From JBFJKD01 sp041601945 (GTDB lineage: Bacteria; Pseudomonadota; Gammaproteobacteria; Pseudomonadales; Porticoccaceae), in contig JBFIHG010000019.1 in the NCBI GenBank assembly GCA_041601945.1, positions 1 through 42,557 of the forward strand: DNA of 42,557 nt. The letters are read 5' to 3'. Under the pieces are notes generated by a model. The model saw nothing but the letters and a program-made list of their open reading frames with translations. It did no database searches and was not told where the DNA came from. A program made the translations under genes and the position numbers. Shown piece by piece: positions 1 to 8,175 of the stretch (positions within the stretch are counted from its first letter, which is position 1; every line of letters begins with the position of its first letter).

Positions 1-806
1 ACCACCCTTTCCTGGGCGTATTTTTGTGCCGCGTCGAGGGCACCCTTGGCCATCCCCAGGCAGTTGGCCGCAACGCCAACCCGGTTTTCCGACAGGCACT
101 CGAGAATAATCGGGTAGGTACCTTCCTCGCCGCCCAGCAAACAGTCGTCGGGCACAAACAGGTTTTCAATGTAGATCAAACCAGTTTCCGAGGCGCGAAT
201 GCCCTCTTTTTCCAGGCGTGAAATGGTCACGCCCGCGGCGGGTAATTCCACCACAAACAGACTGATAGCATCCGCGGTGGTTTCGGGTTTGGTGCGGGCG
301 GCCAGGGTCAAAAACTGGGCGATGGGCGAGTTGGTGATATACAGTTTGCTGCCGTTGATCAGATACCCGCCGTCGACTTTCTTAGCGGTGGTTTTCAAGG
401 CGCGAATGTTGGAGCCGCCGTCCGGTTCGCTAAGGGCAAACCCGGCAATTTTTTCGCCCTTTACGGCTGGCTCAAAAAAACGTTTCTTTTGCTGCGCCGT
501 ACCCGCACGCCAGATCAGCCAGATTCCCAGGTGGCTGTGGGCCGACCAGGCGGACGCGAAGCCCTGGCTGACGCGACTCATTTCTTCGCGCACGATACAG
601 TCCGACACTTTGTCGAAACCCGAACCGCCATCGGTGGTGGGATAGCGCACGCCGAGCAGACCGAGGTCACCCCACTTTTTAAACATGTCCCTAGGAAACT
701 CTTCTGCTTCGTCGGCGGCGCGGGCCAGGGGTGCGATCTCCGTCTGGCAGAATTTACGCACCGTCTCGCGCAGGGCGTTTTGCTCGTCGTTAAAGGTAAA
801 ATCCAT
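1..806 (-). CDS. acyl-CoA dehydrogenase, C-terminus cut by window edge
   Basis: FAD-dependent alpha,beta-dehydrogenation of an acyl-CoA, passing electrons to ETF. The visible 268 residues begin MDFTFNDEQNALRE, as in the acyl-CoA dehydrogenase (ACAD) N-terminal helical domain. They continue through the middle beta-domain with the flavin/substrate signature GFALSEPDGGSN and KLYITN, and enter the C-terminal helical domain at SENRVGVAANCLG. The catalytic-base region of the common type lies outside the window, so chain-length class cannot be judged. The ATG start at 804-806 is preceded on the minus strand by AGGAGCAGGA, a good ribosome site. It lies 53 bp downstream of the PECR-like SDR on the same strand and is probably co-transcribed, which fits an acyl-CoA degradation or remodelling pair. 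The family call is secure; the substrate is unknown. Confidence 0.93.
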   Translation of the reverse strand, partial: MDFTFNDEQNALRETVRKFCQTEIAPLARAADEAEEFPRDMFKKWGDLGLLGVRYPTTDGGSGFDKVSDCIVREEMSRVSQGFASAWSAHSHLGIWLIWRAGTAQQKKRFFEPAVKGEKIAGFALSEPDGGSNIRALKTTAKKVDGGYLINGSKLYITNSPIAQFLTLAARTKPETTADAISLFVVELPAAGVTISRLEKEGIRASETGLIYIENLFVPDDCLLGGEEGTYPIILECLSENRVGVAANCLGMAKGALDAAQKYAQERV

Positions 807-859
807 CGGTTGTTCCTGCTCCTGTGGTGTTGGTGCGGTCGGTGTTTGTTTTGTAAGGG

Positions 860-1741
860 TTAGTCGTCCTCGAGCAGGAAAGCGGGAATTTCGCTGCGGT
901 GAAACGCCTCAAAAGGTTTGGAGTTGTTGTGTGCGGGCACCTCCCAGATGGATTTGGCGAGGGGCAGGCCGCCATCGATGCTCAGCACGGTGCCGGTAAT
1001 ATAAGCGGCGGCGGGGGATAGCAAAAACACGATGCCCGCCGACACCTCGTCTTCCAGCCCCTGCCGCTTGAGGGGGATGTCGTGTTTGCGCTTTTTGAGC
1101 CGCTGCTGAAAATCTGGTGGATAGGTTGCCATACCGCTGGAGGCAATTGAGCCGGGTATCAGGCAGTTGACGCGCACGCCAGAGTGCGCCCATTCCAGGG
1201 CGGCGGTTTGGGTGAGATTGACCATGCCCGCCCGCGCGGCGCCGGAATGCCCCATGTTGGGCATGCCAAAGGCGATCACCGCGGCGATATTAACCATCGA
1301 TCCACCGTGTTCCGCCATCCACTGGTTGTAGACCTCGCGCATCATGCTAAAACCGCCGTTGAGGTTGTTGCGGACTACGGCGTTCCAGCCCTTGTCGGAA
1401 ATATCCTTGAGGGGCGCGGGGAACTGTCCGCCAGCATTATTTACCAGGCCGTCGATGCGCCCGTGGCGTTCGATGATGGTGGCGATGGTACTGGCAACAT
1501 CTTCGCCGTTGCGAATGTCGAGGGCGTAGTAAGCACTGTCAAAACCATCTTCGCGCAACTCACCGCTAACTTTTTGCAGTTTGTCGACGCTGCGTCCAAG
1601 CAATATCACGAAGGCGCCGAGGGCGGCCAGTTCGTGAGCGGTACAGCGACCGATACCGCTGCCTCCGCCGGTGATGATGATGGTCTGGCCAGCAAAAAAA
1701 TTTGCTCTGAAGGCGGAGTGGTACCCAGTTTTGGACGTCAT
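860..1741 (-). CDS. PECR-like short-chain dehydrogenase/reductase (putative 2-enoyl-CoA reductase family)
   Basis: A 293-residue SDR with an N-terminal Rossmann motif TGGGSGIG (about residues 24-31) and NNAG (101-104). The classical Ser-Tyr-Lys triad is absent. The stretch aligned to YxxxK reads SGAAR (S166, R170, with H165 just before), and the Ser position is Ala in VNIAAV. The HSGAARAG segment and the C-terminal WEVPAHN resemble, from memory, peroxisomal trans-2-enoyl-CoA reductase (PECR), whose family is atypical in the same way. I infer an enoyl- or dienoyl-CoA reductase-like role. The acyl-CoA dehydrogenase 53 bp downstream on the same strand supports CoA-thioester metabolism. The ATG start matches the family N-terminus but has no strong Shine-Dalgarno. 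A plain dehydrogenase of unknown substrate remains possible. Confidence 0.85.
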   Translation of the reverse strand: MTSKTGYHSAFRANFFAGQTIIITGGGSGIGRCTAHELAALGAFVILLGRSVDKLQKVSGELREDGFDSAYYALDIRNGEDVASTIATIIERHGRIDGLVNNAGGQFPAPLKDISDKGWNAVVRNNLNGGFSMMREVYNQWMAEHGGSMVNIAAVIAFGMPNMGHSGAARAGMVNLTQTAALEWAHSGVRVNCLIPGSIASSGMATYPPDFQQRLKKRKHDIPLKRQGLEDEVSAGIVFLLSPAAAYITGTVLSIDGGLPLAKSIWEVPAHNNSKPFEAFHRSEIPAFLLEDD

Positions 1742-1807
1742 GGTTCAGGTGCTACCAATTAATTTCGGGTTGGAGGTGTATGGCGGATGCTGGCGCATGT
1801 GCGGCCA

Positions 1808-1813
1808 ATTATA
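1808..1813 (-). promoter_or_regulatory. candidate -10 element of the SDR/ACAD promoter
   Basis: The minus strand reads TATAAT here, about 65 bp upstream of the SDR start. No good -35 hexamer is seen 16-18 bp further upstream, so this rests on the -10 match alone. The rest of the 270-bp gap between this SDR and serC (1742-2011) holds no gene or repeat that I can support. Confidence 0.3.
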
Positions 1814-2011
1814 CTCACCCGCAAGATGGACGCTACCGACGGGTAACGAGGTATCCTTATTGGGGGTTGTCGTTAACGCTGGCGCCAGTCGTCGGTATTG
1901 GTGTCAGTATTGGCGAAATGAGCGGATTAACCCCGAGCTATCCCTTTATTTGCCGGGGAGACACCAGTAAAATTGCCACCCTTTCTTTTATCTGCCCCTG
2001 TAAGGATCACC

Positions 2012-3124
2012 ATGAAACCGACATTGAGGCCGGCGAATCCGAATTTTTCATCGGGCCCCTGTAGCAAACGCCCCGGTTACGCTCTGGACGCGCTGGATAT
2101 CACCACCTTGGGTCGGTCCCACCGTTCCGCCATTGGCAAGCTAGCCTTGCAACGAGCCTGCGACGAAACCGCCGAACTACTGGGTTTGCCCGAGGGCTAT
2201 CGGATTGGCGTGGTGCCCGCATCCGACACCGGGGCGATGGAAATGGCCATGTGGTCGTTGCTGGGTCCGCGGCCGGTGGACGTTTTTGCCTGGGAATCCT
2301 TTGGCGATGGCTGGGTGAGCGACATCACCAGACAATTGCGCCTGGAAAACGTGACAGTGCACAGGGCCGACTACGGACAGTTGCCGAATCTGTCCGCGGC
2401 AAACCCCGACAGCGACACCGTATTTACCTGGAATGGCACAACGTCCGGCGTGAAGGTTCCCAATGGCGACTGGATTCGCGATGACCGCGCCGGTTTAACC
2501 ATCTGCGATGCCACCTCGGCGGTGTTTGCCATGGCGCTGCCCTGGCACAAACTGGATGTGGTGACTTTTAGCTGGCAGAAAGTGCTCGGTGGTGAAGGGG
2601 CGCACGGTATGTTGATACTGAGTCCGAGAGCGGTTGAACGACTGGAAAGTTATACGCCGCCCTGGCCGCTGCCCAAAATTTTTCGCCTGACCAAAAATGG
2701 CAAGCTGCTGGAAGGGGTGTTCCGCGGAGAAACCATCAATACGCCGTCGATGTTGTGTGTCGCCGATTACCTGGATGCCCTCGGCTGGGTAAAATCCCTC
2801 GGGGGCGTAGAAGCCACTATCGAAAAATCTCTGGACAATCTGGCGGTGCTCGAACAATTTGTCGAGACCCACGACTGGATTCAATTCCTGGCGGCGGATA
2901 AATCCCTGCGTTCCAATACCAGTGTGTGTCTGATTCTCGAACTGTCCGAGGAGCAGGTTAAACAGATGGCCAAATTACTCGACAGCGAGGGCGTGGCCTA
3001 CGATATCGGTGCCTACCGGGATGCCCCGGCGGGTTTGCGCATCTGGTGCGGGGCGAGTGTCGAACAGACCGATTTGCAAGCGCTGATGCCGTGGCTCGAC
3101 TGGGCTTACCAGCAGGTCAAATAG
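2012..3124 (+). CDS. serC: phosphoserine aminotransferase, Methanosarcina/alphaproteobacterial type
   Basis: PLP-dependent transamination of 3-phosphohydroxypyruvate to phosphoserine, the second step of serine synthesis. The 370-residue protein starts MKPTLRPANPNFSSGPCSKR and has IGVVPASDTGAMEMAMW, the PLP-ring Asp in ICDATSA (D166) and the Schiff-base lysine in SWQKVLGGEGAHG (K190). These features match the family I know as SerC type 2 (TIGR01365) rather than the E. coli SerC type. ATG at 2012 is chosen over an in-frame TTG at 1973 because AAGGA lies at 2002-2006 and the family N-terminus begins here. serA follows after 37 bp, giving a two-step serine operon. The call is strong because the fold signature and the partner gene agree. 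Confidence 0.93.
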   Translation: MKPTLRPANPNFSSGPCSKRPGYALDALDITTLGRSHRSAIGKLALQRACDETAELLGLPEGYRIGVVPASDTGAMEMAMWSLLGPRPVDVFAWESFGDGWVSDITRQLRLENVTVHRADYGQLPNLSAANPDSDTVFTWNGTTSGVKVPNGDWIRDDRAGLTICDATSAVFAMALPWHKLDVVTFSWQKVLGGEGAHGMLILSPRAVERLESYTPPWPLPKIFRLTKNGKLLEGVFRGETINTPSMLCVADYLDALGWVKSLGGVEATIEKSLDNLAVLEQFVETHDWIQFLAADKSLRSNTSVCLILELSEEQVKQMAKLLDSEGVAYDIGAYRDAPAGLRIWCGASVEQTDLQALMPWLDWAYQQVK

Positions 3125-3161
3125 CCGTTTATTTTTTATTGCCAGTCAATTGGAAACAACC

Positions 3162-4331
3162 ATGTACAAAGTACGCACCTACAACCAGATTTCCAGTCGC
3201 GGACTCGACCGCTTTCCCCGGGATCGCTATGAAATTGCCAGCGAATTTACCAACCCCGATGCATTGTTATTGCGCAGCCAGAATATGCACGACGAACCGA
3301 TCGCCGCCAGTGTGGTGGCACTGGGCCGCGCCGGGGCGGGCACCAACAATATTCCCCTGGCAAAATGCTCCCAGGCGGGGGTAGTGGTATTTAACACCCC
3401 CGGCGCCAACGCAAACGCGGTCAAGGAATTGGTGGCGGTGGCGTTGTTGCTCGGTTGTCGAGATATTATCGGTGGCATCAATTATGTGCAGACCCTGACG
3501 GACATCGACAGTGCGGAAGACATGTCGGCGTTGCTGGAAAAAGAGAAAAAGCGATTTGCCGGTTCGGAACTATTCGATAAAACTCTTGGAGTGGTCGGCC
3601 TGGGGGCAATTGGCGCAATTGTCGCCAATATGGCGCTGGAGCTGGGCATGAAGGTGGTGGGGTTCGACCCGGCCATTTCCGTGGAAGCGGCCTGGCGTCT
3701 TTCCAGTCGCGTGGAAAAAATGGATAACCTGCAGAGCCTGCTGGCTCGATCTGACTTTGTGACCCTGCACGTTCCGGCCATCGAAGCGACCCGCCACATG
3801 ATTAACGCCGAGGCGCTGAGGCATATGCGGTCGGGTGCCAAACTGCTTAATTTCGCCCGCGACGCAGTGGTCGATGTGCCCGCGTTGCTGGCGGCGCTGG
3901 ATAAAGGCCGCATCGGTGGTTATATCAGTGATTTCCCAGAACCGTCATTGTTGGGTAGAAAAAACGTGTTGCTGATGCCGCATATCGGCGCCAGCACGCG
4001 GGAGGCCGAGGAAAATTGTGCGGTCATGGCCGCCGACCAGTTAATGGATTTTCTGGAAAACGGAAATATCAAAAACTCGGTGAACTTTCCGCCGACGGTG
4101 ATGGCGCGCAATGGCGGTCACCGCATTACGGTCAGTAACGCCAATGTGCCCAAGGTGCTGGGTAATGTGTTGGCGATTCTGGCGGAGAGCAATAACAACG
4201 TCCTCGACCTGGTGAACAAGAGCCGTGAAGATATTGCCTACAATATTATTGATGTGGAAGCAGCGATCGCTGCGGATATTGTGGCGGCGATTCAGAAGGT
4301 GCCGGGTGTCATTCGGGTACGGGTTCTCTAA
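3162..4331 (+). CDS. serA: D-3-phosphoglycerate dehydrogenase with C-terminal ACT domain
   Basis: Oxidises 3-phosphoglycerate to 3-phosphohydroxypyruvate with NAD, the first step of serine synthesis. The 389-residue protein has an N-terminal substrate-binding lobe (GRAGAGTNNIP), a Rossmann motif GVVGLGAIGAIVAN, and the 2-hydroxyacid dehydrogenase catalytic Arg in NFARDAVVD, Glu in DFPEP and His in MPHIGAST. A C-terminal ACT domain beginning near HRITVSNANVPKVLGN suggests serine feedback control. It lacks the long intervening domain of type I enzymes. ATG at 3162, preceded by GGAAA, is preferred to an in-frame TTG at 3150. It lies 37 bp after serC and is convergent with the histidine kinase gene, 48 bp away; no convincing terminator hairpin is visible in that gap. 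Confidence 0.95.
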   Translation: MYKVRTYNQISSRGLDRFPRDRYEIASEFTNPDALLLRSQNMHDEPIAASVVALGRAGAGTNNIPLAKCSQAGVVVFNTPGANANAVKELVAVALLLGCRDIIGGINYVQTLTDIDSAEDMSALLEKEKKRFAGSELFDKTLGVVGLGAIGAIVANMALELGMKVVGFDPAISVEAAWRLSSRVEKMDNLQSLLARSDFVTLHVPAIEATRHMINAEALRHMRSGAKLLNFARDAVVDVPALLAALDKGRIGGYISDFPEPSLLGRKNVLLMPHIGASTREAEENCAVMAADQLMDFLENGNIKNSVNFPPTVMARNGGHRITVSNANVPKVLGNVLAILAESNNNVLDLVNKSREDIAYNIIDVEAAIAADIVAAIQKVPGVIRVRVL

Positions 4332-4379
4332 CGCTACGCCATACCCAGTACTGCGCAGTTTGCGCTTGCCCCCGGCACT

Positions 4380-7097
4380 CTAACCCGACTGATTAGCGGG
4401 ACCCTCGGGAGAGTCGTCCAGCTCCCGCTGCAATTCCCTGGCAAGGTTTTCCACGGCCGCCAGCGCTGGCGGTATATGGCGCTGGTTATGGTTGGCGATG
4501 TGGCGGTGTAGATCGCGCACCGCCGCTTCCAGCGCGGGCAGCTTGAACACCCCGGCAATGCCCAGCAGTTGGTGCACAATTTCCCGCAAATCTTCCGGCT
4601 GTTGCTGCTGCAGAGCCTTTCGGGCACCCATCACCAGGCTATTAATTTCCGCCACGAACAGAGCCTTCGGAATAGCTTGTCCAACCTCGCGTAAATCGGG
4701 CAACGGTTGGGTGCGCTTGCCGATCAGGCTGATCAAGGTTTGAATCAAACGGTTTTCGTCGATTGGTTTTAGTAACAGCTCATTGGCACCGGCTTCACGC
4801 ATGCGTTCTTCCTCGTGCTGCAAAATGTCGGCGGTGAGCGCGATAATCGGCGTACGGCTGTTGGGGTTGTCGACCTTTCTTATGCGTTGGACGGCCTCAA
4901 TACCGTCCACACCGGGCATATGCACGTCGATCAGTAGCGCGTCAAATTTGCGGTTGCTGGTGGCGCGAATCGCTTCTTCGCCATCCGCCACCATGGTGCA
5001 GTCGCAACCCACCCGTTCAAGCAACGTTTTTAATAAAAGTCTACTAAAGTTGTTGTCCTCGGCGACCAGCACTTCAACGCCAATTAACGGTTGATAGTTG
5101 TCGAGCAATGGGGCTGGGTCGTTAACACCGCCGTCGTTGACCATCTGCACCAGGGCGCTGTGCAGCTCATATATCCCGGCGGGCTTGCTTAGAAAGGTCA
5201 CTGGTTGCAGGGCGGCCACCGCCTCTTCCTGTCCGATAATCTGATGCAGTTTTTCGAGGGACGATATGGAAACCATCGGGGTGCGTGAAAACCCTCTGAT
5301 GGTGGTCATGGTATCCAGGCTGGCCTCGGTGGACGCCACCACATTGTTGCCCACCACCACCGCCTGACACGGGTTAGCGGACAGGTATTTTTCAAGTTCA
5401 TCCAGAGCGCCAAATACGACAACCCGACTGACGAAATGCTGCAGGGCATGCTGCAGTGCCAGTCGCGAGAGATGGTCTGCGTCAAACACGGCGATGTTCC
5501 AGGGGTTCAGCCAGAGGGGTTCGCCAGGTTGTTGTCGGGTGAGTGGCAGCAAGACAGTTATTCTCGTGCCGATCTCCTCGGTGCTGTCAAGATCAATGGT
5601 GCCACCCATCAGTTCCACATAGGTTTTGACAATGGCGAGACCCAGGCCAGTACCGCCGAATCTACGGGATATGGACGTATCCGCCTGAATAAATGCCTCG
5701 AATATCTGTTGCTGTTTTTCCTGAGGAATGCCAATACCGGTATCTTTAACCTGTATTTTCACGGTGGCAGCCTGTGCGCTCCAGGTGTCAACGGTAATGG
5801 CCACGTGCACAAAGCCATCGGCGGTAAACTTGATGGCGTTGGCCACCAGATTTGACAGTACCTGACGAATCCGCACGGCGTCGCCGACCAGTCGCGCTGG
5901 CACGTCCGAGGCTATATCAAGAATCAGTTCTACCCCTTTGTCATGGGCGGTGGGTGCCAGTAATTGCAAAGGATTTTCGACGCAGTCGACGAGGTTGAAT
6001 GGCCCGTTTTCCAACTTCGCGCTGGCGTCCTGGATACGGGCGAATTCGAGAATATCATCGATAAGATGCAGTAACTGGGTGGCGGCCTGATCGATAATCG
6101 AACAGTAATATTTTTCCGACGGCACCAGGGAAGATTTTTCCATCAGGCGCACAAAGCCCTGAATGGAGGTCAGCGGTGTGCGTAGTTCGTGACTCATTCG
6201 GGCGAGAAAATCGCTCTTGGCGTGGTTGGCGGTTTCTGCCTCGTGCGTCGCATTTTCCAGCGCCAGGTTTTTGGCTTGCAGATCTTTCATGGCGTCCTGC
6301 AAGCGTATGGTCGCCTGATAAATCCGGTGTTCGAGTTCCTGTTGGCTTCTGCCCACTGAACGGGCCAGGTGATTAATGCCGTGGGCGAGGCTGGCCAGCT
6401 CGTCCCGGGTGGTCGCCTCGGCCCGGGCCGTTAAATCGCCCCGCTCGATAAGGCTGACGGTTTGCGTGAGTTTTCTGATGGGTGCGATCACCGAGCGGCT
6501 GAGTACATAGGTCAAAATAAAGGCTGTCAGCATGACCACTGCGGCGATGGCAATACTGCTGGCCAGCACCTCGCGTCGCTCGGCGACGCTGCTGCTAAGG
6601 TCCAGGGCGACTATCACCCAACCGATCGGTTCCTTTTCCGCGGGGTGACTGCCCAGGGCGTCGTAGTCATCGACCTGTACGCCGGAGATTAACACCGGCT
6701 GTAAAAAATACAGATGCCCTGCTATTTCCACTGGAAATGAGCTCGGCGGGAAAGAGAGCAAATTATCCTGCAGGGGGAAATGTCTGGATGCGGTCACAAT
6801 ATCGTACCCGCTATCCAGGAAGGCGACGCCCTTGATGGTGGGTATTTGTGCGGTGGATGTCGCCAGGGAGGAAAGCAGTACTTTATTGCCCGAGTACAAC
6901 GCGAAATCCGCGGTACTGGCCAGGTAGGCAGCGGTACTGTTGCCGGTGCCGTAGAGCAAACTGCGAATACTGGCGTGCCGATCCCATACAGAGTTAGCGG
7001 TGAGCAGGACCGTCATCAGGAGCGGCGGCACGGCGGTCGCAAGCAGCAAGCGTCCGTGCAGGGTTTGCGTAAAAAATCGCGCAATCGAACGGCTCAC
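4380..7097 (-). CDS. BarA/GacS-like hybrid sensor histidine kinase (HAMP-HisKA-HATPase-pseudoREC-REC-Hpt)
   Basis: Inner-membrane tripartite phosphorelay kinase of 905 residues. TM1 is about 15-34, then a periplasmic region of about 140 residues, TM2 about 179-199, HAMP about 200-252 and a coiled coil to about 295. HisKA carries H303 in MSHELRTPL. The ATPase has N420, DTGIGI (452-457) and GGTGLGLAI (481-489). A first receiver-like domain (about 533-652) lacks the phospho-acceptor Asp: VVVGNN puts Gly at that position. The second receiver is intact (E680/D681, D724 in LLIDVHMPG, K777), and a C-terminal Hpt has H842 in VHQLLGIAG. The GTG start overlaps the stop of the upstream periplasmic-binding gene (GTGA), implying translational coupling. 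No DNA-binding response regulator is adjacent, so phosphate must pass to a regulator elsewhere. The layout resembles BarA/GacS, but the partner genes suggest a different signal. Confidence 0.92.
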   Translation of the reverse strand: MSRSIARFFTQTLHGRLLLATAVPPLLMTVLLTANSVWDRHASIRSLLYGTGNSTAAYLASTADFALYSGNKVLLSSLATSTAQIPTIKGVAFLDSGYDIVTASRHFPLQDNLLSFPPSSFPVEIAGHLYFLQPVLISGVQVDDYDALGSHPAEKEPIGWVIVALDLSSSVAERREVLASSIAIAAVVMLTAFILTYVLSRSVIAPIRKLTQTVSLIERGDLTARAEATTRDELASLAHGINHLARSVGRSQQELEHRIYQATIRLQDAMKDLQAKNLALENATHEAETANHAKSDFLARMSHELRTPLTSIQGFVRLMEKSSLVPSEKYYCSIIDQAATQLLHLIDDILEFARIQDASAKLENGPFNLVDCVENPLQLLAPTAHDKGVELILDIASDVPARLVGDAVRIRQVLSNLVANAIKFTADGFVHVAITVDTWSAQAATVKIQVKDTGIGIPQEKQQQIFEAFIQADTSISRRFGGTGLGLAIVKTYVELMGGTIDLDSTEEIGTRITVLLPLTRQQPGEPLWLNPWNIAVFDADHLSRLALQHALQHFVSRVVVFGALDELEKYLSANPCQAVVVGNNVVASTEASLDTMTTIRGFSRTPMVSISSLEKLHQIIGQEEAVAALQPVTFLSKPAGIYELHSALVQMVNDGGVNDPAPLLDNYQPLIGVEVLVAEDNNFSRLLLKTLLERVGCDCTMVADGEEAIRATSNRKFDALLIDVHMPGVDGIEAVQRIRKVDNPNSRTPIIALTADILQHEEERMREAGANELLLKPIDENRLIQTLISLIGKRTQPLPDLREVGQAIPKALFVAEINSLVMGARKALQQQQPEDLREIVHQLLGIAGVFKLPALEAAVRDLHRHIANHNQRHIPPALAAVENLARELQRELDDSPEGPANQSG

Positions 7098-8083
7098 GGG
7101 TGGCGGGCGAGCGCTGCGGCGTACATCCTGTACAGGGTGGTTTGGTCCGGCAAATGAATGCCCAGGGCGCGGGCGACGACTTTATTTGTGTGCAGTGTGT
7201 AGTACCTCGGATAATGTGTTTGCCAGACGTCAGTGTGTTCGCCGGTGACTAATCGAAGCACCAGTTCACCCCCTTGCTGGCCGATATTTTGCGGCGTTGA
7301 ATAGACTGACGCCAGTGCTCCCGCTTCACTATAGGATCTGGAAAAACCAATAACCGGAATTTGCTGCCGAAAGCCGAGATACAGTACCCACTTGGCGGTC
7401 GCCCGGTTGAAGACGGCGTGATCGGGAATGGCGATAAATATATCCGCGGATTCGACAATGGGTGTCAGTGTGGAGAGGGGGTCGTCACTCTCATCTAATT
7501 CTGCCCAATGCAAAGTGAGATGCCGACGCAGGGCTTCTGTTTTAATTTCACCCAGCTGCTCGCGGGACGCCTTGCCCAGTACCGTGGCGACGTTTTTTGC
7601 CGACGGTGCCAGCAGTTCACCGAGGGCGAGGTTGCGGCTGACGGGTTGATCGATAACAACTGCTCCTACGGGCGCGGCGTGTTTATGGCCAGTTAACAGT
7701 TGATCCCAGGTGGATTTGGGTACGAACAGGCTGAGCAGTGGGGTATCCGTGTAATGGGTAAGCGCATAGTCGGTGGCGGGCGTGCCAATGGCGATTATAT
7801 AGGTGCCGTTGGCCGGGGAGGACCGTGGGGCCTGACCAAGTAAACGGGTGGTAACGACAATATCTGGCTGTTCACGGGACAGAACGTCTCGCAGGGCCTG
7901 CTCAACCCCTGCGTAGTAGGCGGCATCGTTTGACAGTAAAACGTGGACCGAGATTGCGCGAGCCGAAGCCAGAGGGGCAACCAGTATGGCTGCAGAAAAC
8001 AACAGTCCCGCGAGCGTTACCACCGCTATCGATTTAATCCCCGCAGCGCGCCCACTATTTCTGAAATAATCCTTCACACTCAC
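7094..8083 (-). CDS. periplasmic ABC_sub_bind-family ligand-binding protein
   Basis: Secreted or membrane-anchored periplasmic binding protein of 329 residues from the chosen start. A signal-peptide-like segment (KSIAVVTLAGLLFSAAILV, then a likely cut after LASARA) precedes a two-lobed fold: ISVHVLLSNDAAYYAGVEQAL, IIAIGTPATDYAL, PVGAVVIDQPVSRNL, ADIFIAIPDHAVFN and IPVIGFSRSYSEAGALASVYS. This is the PF04392-like family of ABC-type binding proteins, often found without a transporter. No ABC permease or ATPase is nearby. GTG at 8083 is chosen because GAGGA sits 7 bp upstream; the frame stays open to a TTG at 8158 (354 aa) with no ribosome site. It lies between a TonB receptor and a hybrid kinase and overlaps the latter by 4 bp, so it is probably the kinase's ligand-sensing partner (inference). 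Confidence 0.8.
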   Translation of the reverse strand: MSVKDYFRNSGRAAGIKSIAVVTLAGLLFSAAILVAPLASARAISVHVLLSNDAAYYAGVEQALRDVLSREQPDIVVTTRLLGQAPRSSPANGTYIIAIGTPATDYALTHYTDTPLLSLFVPKSTWDQLLTGHKHAAPVGAVVIDQPVSRNLALGELLAPSAKNVATVLGKASREQLGEIKTEALRRHLTLHWAELDESDDPLSTLTPIVESADIFIAIPDHAVFNRATAKWVLYLGFRQQIPVIGFSRSYSEAGALASVYSTPQNIGQQGGELVLRLVTGEHTDVWQTHYPRYYTLHTNKVVARALGIHLPDQTTLYRMYAAALARHP

Positions 8084-8175
8084 GTCCCTGTCCTCTGGCG
8101 CTCTAACTGCGGTGCCAGGCTCGGCCGACTTGCCTTTCCACGTCACGTCAATCGCCAACTACAAATGGGTCGTAA

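Noticed and set aside
1184..1762. 192-codon plus-strand frame opposite the SDR
   Set aside because: Shadow of the PECR-like SDR, which has clear motifs in its own frame.
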